Source: Pseudopedobacter sp037968815
GTDB taxonomy: Bacteria; Bacteroidota; Bacteroidia; Sphingobacteriales; Sphingobacteriaceae
Direction of reading: 5' to 3'
Assembly: GCA_037968815.1 (NCBI GenBank)
Contig: JBBKWF010000008.1
Location: forward strand, 62,001 to 126,000
Length of the DNA stretch: 64,000 nt
Shown one piece after another: positions 44,280 to 53,574 of the stretch; positions within the stretch are counted from its first letter, which is position 1; each line of letters opens with the position of its first letter. The notes under the pieces are model-generated. The model ran no database searches. It was given only the letters and a program-made list of their open reading frames with translations, and was not told where the DNA came from. A program made the translations under genes and the position numbers.

Positions 44280-45095
44280 ATGGATAAAGATTTCATACAA
44301 ACGTTGTACAAAAGGCAACAAGGTGCTCAAGCAATTCCGGCAAACGAAGAAATTGCAAAGTGGGCATTATCAATTATCGGTTTACTTTTTCCCGAAATTT
44401 CCGATAAAATTCATGGTTCGGCAGACGAAATTGAAGAAGAGTTTGATGCGTTAAAACTACAACTCAACAATCTTTTAGATGCCACTCAAGCCTGTGAAGA
44501 TTGCCATAACGATGTTATTGCAGAAGAGTTTATAGATGGTTTAGTTAATATTTACGCTACGCTTAAAAAAGATATTACTGGTTTAAATAGTGGAGACCCG
44601 GCTGCAAATAGCGAGTTCGAGGTTATCAGAACCTATCCCGGTTTTTGGGCAATTGCTTTTTATAGAATTGCAAACAGCTTGTTAAAGCTAAATACGCCGC
44701 TTATTCCACGGATTTTAACCGAATATGCGCATTCAAAAACGGGTATCGATATTCACCCTGGAGCAACCATTGGAGATTATTTATGTATAGACCATGGAAC
44801 CGGGATTGTAATCGGTGAAACTGCTATCATAGGAAACCATGTCAAGTTATACCAAGGAGTTACATTAGGTGCTTTAAGCGTGAGTAAAACTTTAGCAGGT
44901 TTTAAACGTCACCCAACAGTAGAAGATAACGTGGTAATTTACAGTGGTGCAACTATTTTGGGCGGTGAAACAGTCATTGGGACAAATAGCATCATTGGCG
45001 GAAACGTTTGGTTAACTAAAAGCGTTCCGGCAAATTCAACGGTTTACCATACGCCATCTATCAAGGTTATTGAAAATTCTAATTTTAAAGTCTAA
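44280..45095 (+). CDS. cysE: Serine O-acetyltransferase (EpsC/CysE)
   Basis: It makes O-acetylserine for cysteine synthesis. The 271-residue protein has a helical N-part and a left-handed hexapeptide helix with GIDIHPGATIGDYLCIDHGT (about residue 155) and LYQGVTLGALS. cysM begins on the last base of the stop codon (TAATG), so both steps of the pathway are in one operon. Confidence 0.94.
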   Translation: MDKDFIQTLYKRQQGAQAIPANEEIAKWALSIIGLLFPEISDKIHGSADEIEEEFDALKLQLNNLLDATQACEDCHNDVIAEEFIDGLVNIYATLKKDITGLNSGDPAANSEFEVIRTYPGFWAIAFYRIANSLLKLNTPLIPRILTEYAHSKTGIDIHPGATIGDYLCIDHGTGIVIGETAIIGNHVKLYQGVTLGALSVSKTLAGFKRHPTVEDNVVIYSGATILGGETVIGTNSIIGGNVWLTKSVPANSTVYHTPSIKVIENSNFKV

Positions 45096-45967
45096 TGGGT
45101 ACAATTATAGATTTGGTGGGTAATACGCCGTTAGTTGAAATTCAAAAACTAAATACTAACCCAAATGTCAAAGTTTTCGCCAAGCTAGAAGGTCATAATC
45201 CTGGTGGAAGTGTAAAAGATAGAGCTGCTTTAAATATGATTCAAAGCGGTATCAACCGTGGTGATATAAAAGCTGGGATGAAGCTGATTGAGGCTACTAG
45301 TGGTAACACTGGGATTGCTTTAGCTATGATTGCTCGCTTATTTGACTTAGAAATAGAGCTCATTATGCCTAAAAACTCTACAAAAGAGCGTACGCAAACT
45401 ATGGAGGCTTTTGGTGCAAAAGTTATTTTATTAGACGGGATTGAGGAATGTAGAGATTACGCAGAGGAAAAAGGTGCTACCGGAGACTACTTCTTGTTAA
45501 ACCAATTTGCTAATAAAGATAATTACCTGGCGCATTATAAATCTACAGCACCAGAAATCTGGAACGATACAGCACATAAAATCACTCATTTTGTGAGTTC
45601 AATGGGTACTACAGGTACAATTATGGGTACTTCCATGTATTTGAAAGAACAAAATGCTGATATTCAGATTGTAGGTTGTCAGCCAACCGAGGGTTCGTCA
45701 ATTCCAGGAATAAGACGCTGGCCAGAAGCATATTTACCAAAGATTTTTGATGCTTCAAGAGTTGACCGAGTGATAGATGTTTCACAAGAGCAATCCACAG
45801 AAATGGCTCGCAAACTAGCTAAAACAGAAGGCATATTTTCCGGAATGAGCAGTGGTGGCGCTTGTTATGCCGCACTTGAATTAGCAAAAGAATTAAAAGA
45901 AGGTCTTATTGTATTTATTGTTTGCGATAGGGGAGATAGGTATTTGAGCAGTGATTTGTTTGGGTAG
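45095..45967 (+). CDS. cysM: Cysteine synthase (O-acetylserine sulfhydrylase B type)
   Basis: A fold-II PLP enzyme of 290 residues making cysteine from O-acetylserine. The PLP lysine is K41 in GGSVKDRAAL, then TSGNTGIALAM, and SSMGTTGTIMG holds the phosphate. The motif RRWPEAYLPKIFD is typical of the CysM branch. It is coupled to cysE upstream. Confidence 0.94.
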   Translation: MGTIIDLVGNTPLVEIQKLNTNPNVKVFAKLEGHNPGGSVKDRAALNMIQSGINRGDIKAGMKLIEATSGNTGIALAMIARLFDLEIELIMPKNSTKERTQTMEAFGAKVILLDGIEECRDYAEEKGATGDYFLLNQFANKDNYLAHYKSTAPEIWNDTAHKITHFVSSMGTTGTIMGTSMYLKEQNADIQIVGCQPTEGSSIPGIRRWPEAYLPKIFDASRVDRVIDVSQEQSTEMARKLAKTEGIFSGMSSGGACYAALELAKELKEGLIVFIVCDRGDRYLSSDLFG

Positions 45968-45998
45968 TTTTTAGTTAGTCTGTTAGCTTACACCCTTT

Positions 45999-46027
45999 CG
46001 TCATGTCGACGATAGGAGACATCTCAT
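45999..46027 (+). repeat. GTCATGTCGA family, single arm (copy 3)
   Basis: TCGTCATGTCGACGATAGG followed by AGACATCTCA matches the left arm of the other copies; no right arm is seen nearby. Confidence 0.6.
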
Positions 46028-46278
46028 ACGCAAAGTTTATAATATCTGTTTCTTTTCAAGAGTAGGTTTTTTTAAGCTTTAAAAAAATCATTCTACTTAA
46101 ATATTCTATACAGACCTGTTCAATCCCAATTTACCAGATATTAAACCAATCTTTCCAACTTATTAATAAAGCCTAATAACTCTAAAAGTCCTCTATATCT
46201 TTTGCAATTGTAAAATTAAAATACCATTTCGGTTTTTGGTCCATATATTGCTTATATTGCAAAATAAAATAGATAATC

Positions 46279-46386
46279 ATGCGTAGGGAACTCCAAGAAT
46301 TTTCTTTATTGATTGATGAGCAATTTGATTTAACCGAAAAAAGAACCAATACATTTTGGGCATTTTTAATCAGTTTATTCAAATAA
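46279..46386 (+). CDS. Possible 35-residue small protein
   Basis: An ATG-to-stop frame encodes a charged N-part (MRRELQEFSLLIDEQFDLTE) and a hydrophobic C-part (FWAFLISLFK), which would suit a small membrane-associated peptide. There is no ribosome site or family match, and it may be a remnant or chance. Confidence 0.2.
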   Translation: MRRELQEFSLLIDEQFDLTEKRTNTFWAFLISLFK

Positions 46387-46475
46387 ATTAACATCCATCT
46401 TTTGGTCACAGCTCAAAACTTGAACTGAAAGGAATTCTATTGTCAAAAAAACTCAGTACCACCCTGCTTCTAAAA

Positions 46476-46528
46476 ACTTATCACTTACAATTTACACTTA
46501 CAACCTACCACCTATCACTTACAACTTA
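46476..46528. repeat. Degenerate ACTTACAAC microrepeat
   Basis: Words such as CACTTACAA, ACACTTACAA and CTATCACTTACAA occur about every ten bases. The same kind of stretch recurs at 53725-53782. Confidence 0.5.
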
Positions 46529-46616
46529 AAAAAACAGCTAGGCTACAAATAAGCAAATGCACTTTAAACTCTGAACTTTAAACTATAAATTTGCCTCCTT
46601 AATAAAAAAGACAGTT

Positions 46617-48020
46617 TTGAGAAGAAGAGAGCCACAGTTATTAAGCGGATTAACCGTACATGATATAGCAGAAGAAGGAAAAGGCGTTGCCAGAGCAGAA
46701 GATTTGGTGGTGTTTATTGAAAAAGCCATTCCGGGTGATGTGGTTGATGCTTTGGTTTATAAAAAGAAAAAGAAATTCGCAGAAGCCAAAATCGATAAAA
46801 TCATTACGCCATCGCCAGAAAGAGTAGATGCGTTTTGCCAACATTTTGGTGTTTGTGGTGGTTGCAAATGGCAACACATGGATTATCAAGCTCAACTTAA
46901 GTACAAACAAAAATCTGTGTTAGATGCGTTACAGCGTTTAGGAGGTTTAGAAGTGGCTCATGCCGAAGAAATTTTGCCTTCTGCACAGGATAAGTACTAC
47001 CGTAATAAATTAGAGTATACTTTTTCTAATAAACGTTGGTTAACCGAAAAGGACGATATTATTGAAGACGAAAAAGATAGAAATGCTTTAGGCTTTCACG
47101 TTCCTTTACGTTTTGATAAAATTTTAAAAATTGAACATTGTTATTTACAAGCAGATCCATCTAATATTTTAAGAAACAGCATTGCTGAATTTGCGATTGT
47201 AAATGATGTTTCTTTTTACGATTTAAGAGCGCATGAAGGCGCATTACGTAATCTAGTTATCCGTACTTCATCCACTGGTGAATTGATGGTGATTGTGATT
47301 TTTGCTTACCCAGAAGAAGGTCAGGTAGAGCTAATGATGGAGTTTGTGAAAAATAAGTTTCCTGAGATTACTTCATTGTTATATATCATTAATCAAAAGA
47401 AAAACGATACTTTTTCTGATCAAGAAGTATTGTTTTATAACGGAAGAACTTATATAGAAGAAGAAATGGAAGGTTTAAGGTTCCGTATTGGTCCAAAATC
47501 TTTTTACCAAACCAATTCTTTACAAGCTTACGAACTTTATAAAATAACCAGAGACTTTGCCGACTTAAAAGGTGACGAATTGGTTTATGATTTATATACA
47601 GGAACAGGAACTATTGCCAACTTTGTAGCTAAAAAAGCTAAAAAAGTAGTAGGAGTGGAGTACGTTCCGGATGCGATAATAGACGCAAGAATCAACTCGG
47701 AAGTAAACGGTATCAACAACACGGTTTTCTACGCTGGCGATATGAAAGACATTTTAAATAATGACTTCATTAATCAAAATGGCAAACCTGATGTGGTAAT
47801 TACTGACCCGCCAAGGGCAGGGATGCACCCAGATGTTGTAGAGCGTTTAATGGAGATGGAAGCAGACAAAATTGTTTACGTAAGTTGCAACGCGGCTACC
47901 CAAGCTCGTGATTTAATCCGTTTAAAAGAAAAGTACGATTTAGTGCGTATAAAGCCTGTTGATATGTTTCCACATACGCAACACGTAGAAAATGTTGTCC
48001 TTTTAAAACTTAGAAAATAA
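46617..48020 (+). CDS. rlmD: 23S rRNA (uracil-5-)-methyltransferase RlmD family
   Basis: A 467-residue enzyme that uses S-adenosylmethionine to methylate uracil in rRNA. It has a TRAM-like N-domain, the iron-sulfur cysteines C74, C80 and C83 (FCQHFGVCGGCKW), the DPPRAGMHPDVVERL loop and the catalytic cysteine region YVSCNAATQARDL. RlmD, RlmC and TrmA are hard to separate by eye. The start seems to be TTG at 46617, as no in-frame ATG precedes the TRAM part. Confidence 0.9.
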   Translation: MRRREPQLLSGLTVHDIAEEGKGVARAEDLVVFIEKAIPGDVVDALVYKKKKKFAEAKIDKIITPSPERVDAFCQHFGVCGGCKWQHMDYQAQLKYKQKSVLDALQRLGGLEVAHAEEILPSAQDKYYRNKLEYTFSNKRWLTEKDDIIEDEKDRNALGFHVPLRFDKILKIEHCYLQADPSNILRNSIAEFAIVNDVSFYDLRAHEGALRNLVIRTSSTGELMVIVIFAYPEEGQVELMMEFVKNKFPEITSLLYIINQKKNDTFSDQEVLFYNGRTYIEEEMEGLRFRIGPKSFYQTNSLQAYELYKITRDFADLKGDELVYDLYTGTGTIANFVAKKAKKVVGVEYVPDAIIDARINSEVNGINNTVFYAGDMKDILNNDFINQNGKPDVVITDPPRAGMHPDVVERLMEMEADKIVYVSCNAATQARDLIRLKEKYDLVRIKPVDMFPHTQHVENVVLLKLRK

Positions 48021-48406
48021 TGGATCCAGAAGAATTATTAGGTCAAAATGCTGGTGAAGCTCCTGAAGAAAGCCCACTGATTAGTTTGAAAAAAGATCTT
48101 GAGTTTTATAAAGAAACCTTGCGAGAAGTAGCGGTTGAAATTATGGTAGAAGGACTTTCTGCTTATCCTATTTTTGTAGCCCACCAACATGAGGTTGCGC
48201 TTGGCGAAATGATTTTGGATAGGGGCGAATTAGGTACTAGCTGGACAATTCAGGCTTCTACTCTTGAAGAGTTTGTAGAGAAAAGTATCATCCAACACTC
48301 TAAGAAAGAAATGTTTGTGCAAAGCTTTAAACCTGCGGATGACTTTATGTGTGTTTTTGTGATAGTGCCAGAAGGTGCAAACTTTGTTTACTATCCTTAT
48401 AAATAA
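48020..48406 (+). CDS. Small conserved-looking protein, function unknown
   Basis: I do not recognise this 128-residue acidic protein. Two halves are visible: a helical part (ISLKKDLEFYKETLREVAVE) and a beta part (YPIFVAHQHEVALGEMILDR, then FVIVPEGANFVYYPY). It begins on the last base of the rlmD stop (TAATG), so it is cotranscribed with it. It has no signal peptide. Confidence 0.7.
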   Translation: MDPEELLGQNAGEAPEESPLISLKKDLEFYKETLREVAVEIMVEGLSAYPIFVAHQHEVALGEMILDRGELGTSWTIQASTLEEFVEKSIIQHSKKEMFVQSFKPADDFMCVFVIVPEGANFVYYPYK

Positions 48407-48411
48407 ACTTT

Positions 48412-48527
48412 ACGTCATGTTGAATGCTAATGAAATAGCTCACAAATAGGTGTTCAGATAGCCTGACGATTTTGCGTGTGAGATTTATCTTCGATGAACT
48501 TCGTTTCTCCTATCGTCGAAATAACAA
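48412..48527. repeat. GTCATGTTGA palindrome family (copy 4)
   Basis: The left arm CGTCATGTTGAATGC is followed by CTCACAAATAGG; the right arm carries GTGTGAGATTTATCTTCGA and TCTCCTATCGTCGA. Confidence 0.6.
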
Positions 48528-48540
48528 ATTGATAGCACAA

Positions 48541-48569
48541 AAAAAATCCCGATTTAATCGGGATTTTTT
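48541..48569. terminator. Bidirectional terminator between the rlmD operon and purF
   Basis: AAAAAATCCCGA pairs with TCGGGATTTTTT over a five-base loop. Confidence 0.9.
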
Positions 48570-48586
48570 GTTTAAAAATATTTAAG

Positions 48587-48618
48587 TTTTCAGCCTTTAG
48601 CCTTCCGCTTTAAGCTTT
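48587..48618. repeat. 32-bp dispersed repeat, copy 2
   Basis: It matches 1401-1432 at about 26 of 32 positions. Confidence 0.6.
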
Positions 48619-48627
48619 AACAAAAGA

Positions 48628-50532
48628 CTATAAGTAAGCTCTTGCATTATTACCTTCCATCCAGTTCATGAAAGCTCTGTTTACTACTTTGTTTCCACCG
48701 GGGGTTGGATAATTTCCAGAGAAGTACCAATCACCTAAATGGTCAGGACAAGCGGTGTGCAAACCTTCTATAGTTTGATAGATCACTTCTACTTTTGCAT
48801 TAATTTCGTCTGGAGTAATGATATCTGCAATTTTCTCTGAGATCTCTTCTGGTTTAAAAGGAGCGTATATTGCTTTAACATGGTTAACAACTTCCTCTTT
48901 TGGTAAATCAGCCTGTGCTTTACATTTCTCGTAAACTTCAGTAATGATGTTTTCCATTCCGCGTTCCTTTAACAAAGTAATGGCAGCGTTGAAAGCAACA
49001 AACTCGCCCATACGACTCATGTCAATGCCGTAACAATCAGGGTAACGAATTTGTGGAGCAGAAGAAACGATAATGATTTTAACCGGTCCTAGCCTATCGA
49101 AAATGCGTAAAATACTTTGTTTTAATGTTGTTCCACGTACAATAGAATCATCTAAAGCTACAATGGTATCAATACCTCTGCGTACTAAACCGTAAGTGGT
49201 ATCATACACATGGGCAACCATATCACTACGTTCTGCATCTTGCGTGATGAACGTACGCATTTTTACATCTTTAATCGCCAGCTTTTCTACCCTTGGGGTT
49301 ACACGTAAAATACGATCAAGCTCTTCATCCGTTAAGTTGTCACGGCTATTAATTAAAGCATCACGTTGAGTTTTTACAGTATACCTATGCAAACCTTCTA
49401 CTAATCCATAAAATGCAACTTCAGCAGTGTTTGGGATGTAAGAGAAAACGGTGTTTTCAATATCCGAGTTTACAGAATTTAAAATCCGATCAGTTAATAA
49501 ATTACCTAATTGCTTACGTTCTTTATAAATGTCGGCATCACTACCTCTAGAGAAATAAATTCGTTCAAAAGAACAAGCTTTCTTTTCAACTGGCTCTCTA
49601 AAAATTTCTTCTGTTACCGTACCGTCTTTTTTAATAATCATGGCATGTCCAGGCTGAATTTCTTTTACCTGACCAATTTTGATATTAAAAGCTGTTTGTA
49701 AAGCTGGACGTTCAGATGCGGCTACAAAAATCTCATCATCCTGATAATAATAAGCCGGACGAATACCCGCTGGGTCACGCAATACAAATGCATCACCATG
49801 ACCAAAAATACCTGCAATAGTATAACCACCATCCCAAGTTTTTGCTGATTTTTTCAGGATGTGGTTAACATCCATATGGTTGCCAATCAACTGAGAAATC
49901 TCAGCATTATCGTAACCTTCTCTTTTAAACTTATCAAACAAGAACTGGTTCTCGTCATCTAAAAAGTGACCTATTTTTTCTAAAACAGTAACGGTATCGG
50001 CTCTTTCTTTAGGGTGCTGACCTAAATCGTACAACTGCTGCAAAAGCTCGTCAACGTTGGTCATGTTAAAGTTACCCGCAATTACCAAGTTTCTGCTTTT
50101 CCAGTTGTTTTGGCGTAAAAATGGGTGGCAAGCTTCAACGCTGTTTTTTCCGTGAGTTCCATAGCGTAAATGCCCTAGTAAAACTTCGCCGGTAAAGCTT
50201 ACGTTTTCTTTTAGCCATTGTGCATCGTTAAGTAAAGCAGGGTCTTGCTCTTCAACGGCAGCAAATTTTTTCATTACGTATGAGAAAATATCCTGAACAG
50301 CATTTTTTTCCATAGAACGGTAACGGCTGATATACCTGTTACCCGGTTTAATATCAAGTTTTATGGTAGCAATACCGGCACCATCTTGGCCACGGTTATG
50401 TTGCTTTTCCATCAGCAAATACAGCTTGTTTAAGCCATATAGCGATGTGCCATATTTTTCCTGATAATATTCTAGGGGTTTTAAAAGTCGGATAAAAGCT
50501 ATCCCGCATTCATGTTTGATTTGTTCGCTCAT
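48628..50532 (-). CDS. purF: Amidophosphoribosyltransferase-type protein, long form
   Basis: PurF moves the amide of glutamine to PRPP as the first step of purine synthesis. Here C9 (HECGIAF) is the likely catalytic cysteine at the mature N-terminus, and the PRPP loop is VALDDSIVRGTTLKQSI (about residue 455). At 634 residues it is some 130 longer than E. coli PurF, with extra segments in the glutaminase half (about residues 30-110). Bacteroidota often have such a long second form; which one this is cannot be told. Confidence 0.85.
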   Translation of the reverse strand: MSEQIKHECGIAFIRLLKPLEYYQEKYGTSLYGLNKLYLLMEKQHNRGQDGAGIATIKLDIKPGNRYISRYRSMEKNAVQDIFSYVMKKFAAVEEQDPALLNDAQWLKENVSFTGEVLLGHLRYGTHGKNSVEACHPFLRQNNWKSRNLVIAGNFNMTNVDELLQQLYDLGQHPKERADTVTVLEKIGHFLDDENQFLFDKFKREGYDNAEISQLIGNHMDVNHILKKSAKTWDGGYTIAGIFGHGDAFVLRDPAGIRPAYYYQDDEIFVAASERPALQTAFNIKIGQVKEIQPGHAMIIKKDGTVTEEIFREPVEKKACSFERIYFSRGSDADIYKERKQLGNLLTDRILNSVNSDIENTVFSYIPNTAEVAFYGLVEGLHRYTVKTQRDALINSRDNLTDEELDRILRVTPRVEKLAIKDVKMRTFITQDAERSDMVAHVYDTTYGLVRRGIDTIVALDDSIVRGTTLKQSILRIFDRLGPVKIIIVSSAPQIRYPDCYGIDMSRMGEFVAFNAAITLLKERGMENIITEVYEKCKAQADLPKEEVVNHVKAIYAPFKPEEISEKIADIITPDEINAKVEVIYQTIEGLHTACPDHLGDWYFSGNYPTPGGNKVVNRAFMNWMEGNNARAYL

Positions 50533-50967
50533 TATAGAGTATTAATGAAGCTCACAAAATTAACACTTTATAAGGTTTTGAGAAATATAAAAGGTCATAT
50601 TGGGAACATTTCTGAGTTTTTTTTGAGACTACTTGTTTATGAGGTAGTTGAGTAAGGTTTTTAGTGTGAAATAATTTGGTTACAGAAACACTTTTAGCAG
50701 TTGGTCTTTTGCACTAAGTATTTAAATAGTTGCTTGTAAAAAGACATTAGTATTGGTGCTTTTTGCTCAGGAGAAGGAGGATGAAACTTAAACTGTTTCA
50801 ACTTTTTATCGGTTTTAAAAGGCACAAGTAATCTGCTTTCAAAAATTAACTGTGTTGTAAATGCTTCAATTTTTTCACTGTTAATCGTTGTCTAATAGCT
50901 GTTTAAGGTGTTTTTAAAAGAATGGTATTTTAATTGCAATACGGTGTGAAACAAATCTTATACAGTT
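50533..50967. other. 435-bp gap, nothing recognisable
   Basis: AT-rich sequence with no repeat match, hairpin with a T-run, or family-like open frame. A 16-codon frame behind a good ribosome site at about 50772 is too short to call. Confidence 0.5.
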
Positions 50968-51390
50968 ATGAAAAATTTAAAAATTGGAAAAGGATTAGCA
51001 TTATTGGCTTTCCCAGCTTTACTTATTACGGCTTGTAGCCAAAACGACTCTAAGTATAAAAACCTACAAACCGGAGAAAAGGTTTACATCATTGAATCTG
51101 ATGGAATAGCGGTTGATAGCGTTACTGGGAAGCCAGTGGAGTTTTATGTGAATACAGAAACGCAGGATACTATTTACGGAGAAACTGGTGAAGTGGTAAA
51201 CAACAAAGTTTTGAAAACCGGAGACGGCGTTTACAAACTTGATGAAAGTAAGTTTAAAAGTGAAGTTGAACAATTACTTGAAAGCGGTGAAGACGTTAAA
51301 GTAAAGGTTGACGGAGAAGACATGAAGATTAAAACTGACGATAAGAAGATTAAAGTTGAGGATGGGGAAACGACAGTTAAGGACAGATAA
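50968..51390 (+). CDS. Repetitive lipoprotein, first of a pair, function unknown
   Basis: A 140-residue protein with a lipobox (LLITAC). It has a middle part of short beta strands (EKVYIIESDGIAVDSVTGKP, VEFYVNTETQDTIYGETG), and a tail of alternating Lys/Asp/hydrophobic residues (VKVKVDGEDMKIKTDDKKIK). The next gene is its paralogue, 10 bases on. No named family is known to me. Confidence 0.75.
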   Translation: MKNLKIGKGLALLAFPALLITACSQNDSKYKNLQTGEKVYIIESDGIAVDSVTGKPVEFYVNTETQDTIYGETGEVVNNKVLKTGDGVYKLDESKFKSEVEQLLESGEDVKVKVDGEDMKIKTDDKKIKVEDGETTVKDR

Positions 51391-51400
51391 TTCATAAACG

Positions 51401-51943
51401 ATGAAAAGGATATTTCTAGGATTAGCAGTTACAGCAATGTTGGCAACTGCCTGTAGTAACGATAAAAAAACGGATGAAACCGTTAATGATGATAGCTATA
51501 GCAACGATGAGGGAATGGTAAATGCACCAAAGCCAGAAGTAAGAGAGGGTGAATACGTTAACTTAGTCTCTGGCGAAAAAGTAGCTATTGTTAGAGACTC
51601 AATAACCGGAATTGCTATTGACAGTAAAACCCAGATACCTGTAGAGTTTTATTATGACCCTGTAACTTTAGATACTATTTATCAAAATGGTATGGTGGTT
51701 AACGGTTTATTAGTAAAAGAAGGTGAGGGTAAGTATCGTTTAAATGATATGAAAATTAAGATTGATGGCGATGAAATCAAGATTAAAAGTGATTCATCAA
51801 AATTGAAAATTGACGGTGACGAAATGAAAATGAAAACCGGAGACAACAAAATGAAAATTGATGGTCCTGACGGTAAGATTAAAACCGAAGACACCAAAAT
51901 GAAAGTAGACAACGGCGAGATGAAAGTTAAGCCAAGAAACTAA
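51401..51943 (+). CDS. Repetitive lipoprotein, second of a pair, function unknown
   Basis: A 180-residue paralogue with a lipobox (MLATAC), the same beta core (GEKVAIVRDSITGIAIDSKT, VEFYYDPVTLDTIY) and a longer tail of about six repeats of the form KxKhDGDEhKhK (residues about 118-180). Two residues in each three are Lys, Asp or Glu. Such alternation could form a beta ribbon. It is cotranscribed with the first copy and ends at the terminator at 51958-51986. Confidence 0.75.
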   Translation: MKRIFLGLAVTAMLATACSNDKKTDETVNDDSYSNDEGMVNAPKPEVREGEYVNLVSGEKVAIVRDSITGIAIDSKTQIPVEFYYDPVTLDTIYQNGMVVNGLLVKEGEGKYRLNDMKIKIDGDEIKIKSDSSKLKIDGDEMKMKTGDNKMKIDGPDGKIKTEDTKMKVDNGEMKVKPRN

Positions 51944-51957
51944 AACAGATTTTAGAG

Positions 51958-51986
51958 CAGTCAATAGTAATATTGGCTGTTTTTTT
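51958..51986 (+). terminator. Terminator after the lipoprotein pair
   Basis: CAGTCAATA pairs with TATTGGCTG (one G-T pair) over GTAA, followed by seven T. Confidence 0.85.
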
Positions 51987-52045
51987 ATGCCCGAAAATAC
52001 GCTTGGTATATTTCTTGCAAACCAACTGAAAAACCTATAAAAAAT

Positions 52046-53563
52046 ATGTCTGTAATTGGAGAACTAATCAAAAAAGCGATTGATGTAACTGGCTTTATAA
52101 AAGGCGATGGGAAGCCTGTGGAAGAGCAAGAAGCTGTTTTAAAAGATTTATTAGAAAGGGCAAAGCTAACGGCTTTTGGTAAGCATTATGATTTTGCAAC
52201 TTTATTAGAGCAACCTTCTGTAAGTTTAGCCTTTCAAGAAAAAGTACCCATTCATGATTATGATAAAATGTTTGCCGAGTGGTGGCACTTTTTGTTAAAA
52301 GGGCATCAAAATGTGACTTGGCCAGGCGGGCAAAATTATTTTGCCTTAAGCAGTGGTACTACTAGCAACAGTAAATATATCCCAGTAACGGATGATATGT
52401 TAGAATCCATTAAAAAAGCTGGAATTAAGCAGGTTTTAAGTCTTAAAAACTTTGAACTTCCAGGAGATTTTTTTGAAAAGCAGATTATGATGTTGGGTAG
52501 TTGTACGCAACTAATTCAGAAAGATGACCACGAAGAAGGAGAAATTAGCGGAATTTCAGCCGGTAACATCCCCGTTTGGTTTAGAAACTTTTATAAACCG
52601 GGCGAAGAAATTGCGGGAATTAAAGATTGGGATTTAAAACTGAAGCGTATTGTAGAGGAAGCGCCAAATTGGGATATTGGTAGTTTATCTGGAATTCCGT
52701 CTTGGGTAGAAATGATGTTGAAGGCGATTATTGAGCATTACAACCTGAAAACTATCCATGATATTTGGCCCAATTTGCAGGTTTACACCAGCGGAGGGGT
52801 TGCCTTTGAGCCTTACCGACAAAGTTTTGAGAAACTGTTAGCCCACCCAATTATATACATTGATACTTATTTAGCTTCTGAAGGCTTTTTAGCGATGCAA
52901 CGCAGACCAGATGTATCGTCGATGTCTTTAAATACCAATAACGGAATATTTTTTGAATTTGTACCGTTTATTGATGAAAACATTGATGAAAATGGTTGTG
53001 TAAAACAGGAAGCAGAGGTTTTTACTTTTGCTGATGCTAAAGAGAACGAAAATTATGTGTTGCTGATTAGTACCGTTTCTGGCGCTTGGCGCTACATGAT
53101 TGGAGATACCGTAATGATTACCAACAAAGAGCTAGCAGAAATTAAAATTACAGGCAGAACTAAGCACTATTTAAATGTAGTAGGCTCTCAGTTATCTGTC
53201 AACCAAATGAATGAAGCCATTGAGCAATTGGCGAAAAACCACCAGATAGAAATTAAGGAATTTGTGGTGGGTGCAATCCATAGAGAAGAAGAATACATAC
53301 ACAAGTGGCTTATTGGTACAGATAAGCTGTTGGATAATACAACTGAAATAGCTCAAGATTTAGATTTGTTGCTACAAGAAAACAATAAAAACTACAAAGT
53401 TGCCAGAGGGAAAGCTTTAAAAGGGGTAGAGGTAGAGCTTTTCCCGATTAACAGGTTTTATAATTGGAGCGAGGAGAAAAAGAATTTAGGCGGACAAGCG
53501 AAAATCCCAAGAGTTTTAAAAGAAGAGGATTTTTTAGAAATGCAGGATTATTTGAGAAGATAG
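52046..53563 (+). CDS. GH3-family acyl-adenylate-forming protein
   Basis: A 505-residue protein of the GH3 family, named for plant enzymes that join amino acids to auxin or jasmonate. It shows FALSSGTTSNSKYIPVTDD (about residue 105), the ATP motif YLASEGFLAMQ and GAWRYMIGDTVMITN near residue 350. Bacterial members exist in Bacteroidota; their substrates are unknown. It follows the lipoproteins but has a terminator between. Confidence 0.9.
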   Translation: MSVIGELIKKAIDVTGFIKGDGKPVEEQEAVLKDLLERAKLTAFGKHYDFATLLEQPSVSLAFQEKVPIHDYDKMFAEWWHFLLKGHQNVTWPGGQNYFALSSGTTSNSKYIPVTDDMLESIKKAGIKQVLSLKNFELPGDFFEKQIMMLGSCTQLIQKDDHEEGEISGISAGNIPVWFRNFYKPGEEIAGIKDWDLKLKRIVEEAPNWDIGSLSGIPSWVEMMLKAIIEHYNLKTIHDIWPNLQVYTSGGVAFEPYRQSFEKLLAHPIIYIDTYLASEGFLAMQRRPDVSSMSLNTNNGIFFEFVPFIDENIDENGCVKQEAEVFTFADAKENENYVLLISTVSGAWRYMIGDTVMITNKELAEIKITGRTKHYLNVVGSQLSVNQMNEAIEQLAKNHQIEIKEFVVGAIHREEEYIHKWLIGTDKLLDNTTEIAQDLDLLLQENNKNYKVARGKALKGVEVELFPINRFYNWSEEKKNLGGQAKIPRVLKEEDFLEMQDYLRR

Positions 53564-53574
53564 GAGTAAAGAGT

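Larger units (their letters stand above)
45968..46616. other. 650-bp gap with short repeats
   Basis: The gap holds one arm of the GTCATGTCGA family (45999-46027), a 35-codon open frame at 46279-46386 and a microrepeat of ACTTACAAC-like words at 46476-46528. Nothing else is recognisable. Confidence 0.6.

Noticed and set aside
46182..46409. A 75-codon minus-strand frame opposite the 35-codon frame
   Set aside because: Composition is random and there is no conservation sign.
50781..50831. A 16-codon frame behind AGGAGAAGGAGG
   Set aside because: The ribosome site is good, but the peptide is too short to support a call.
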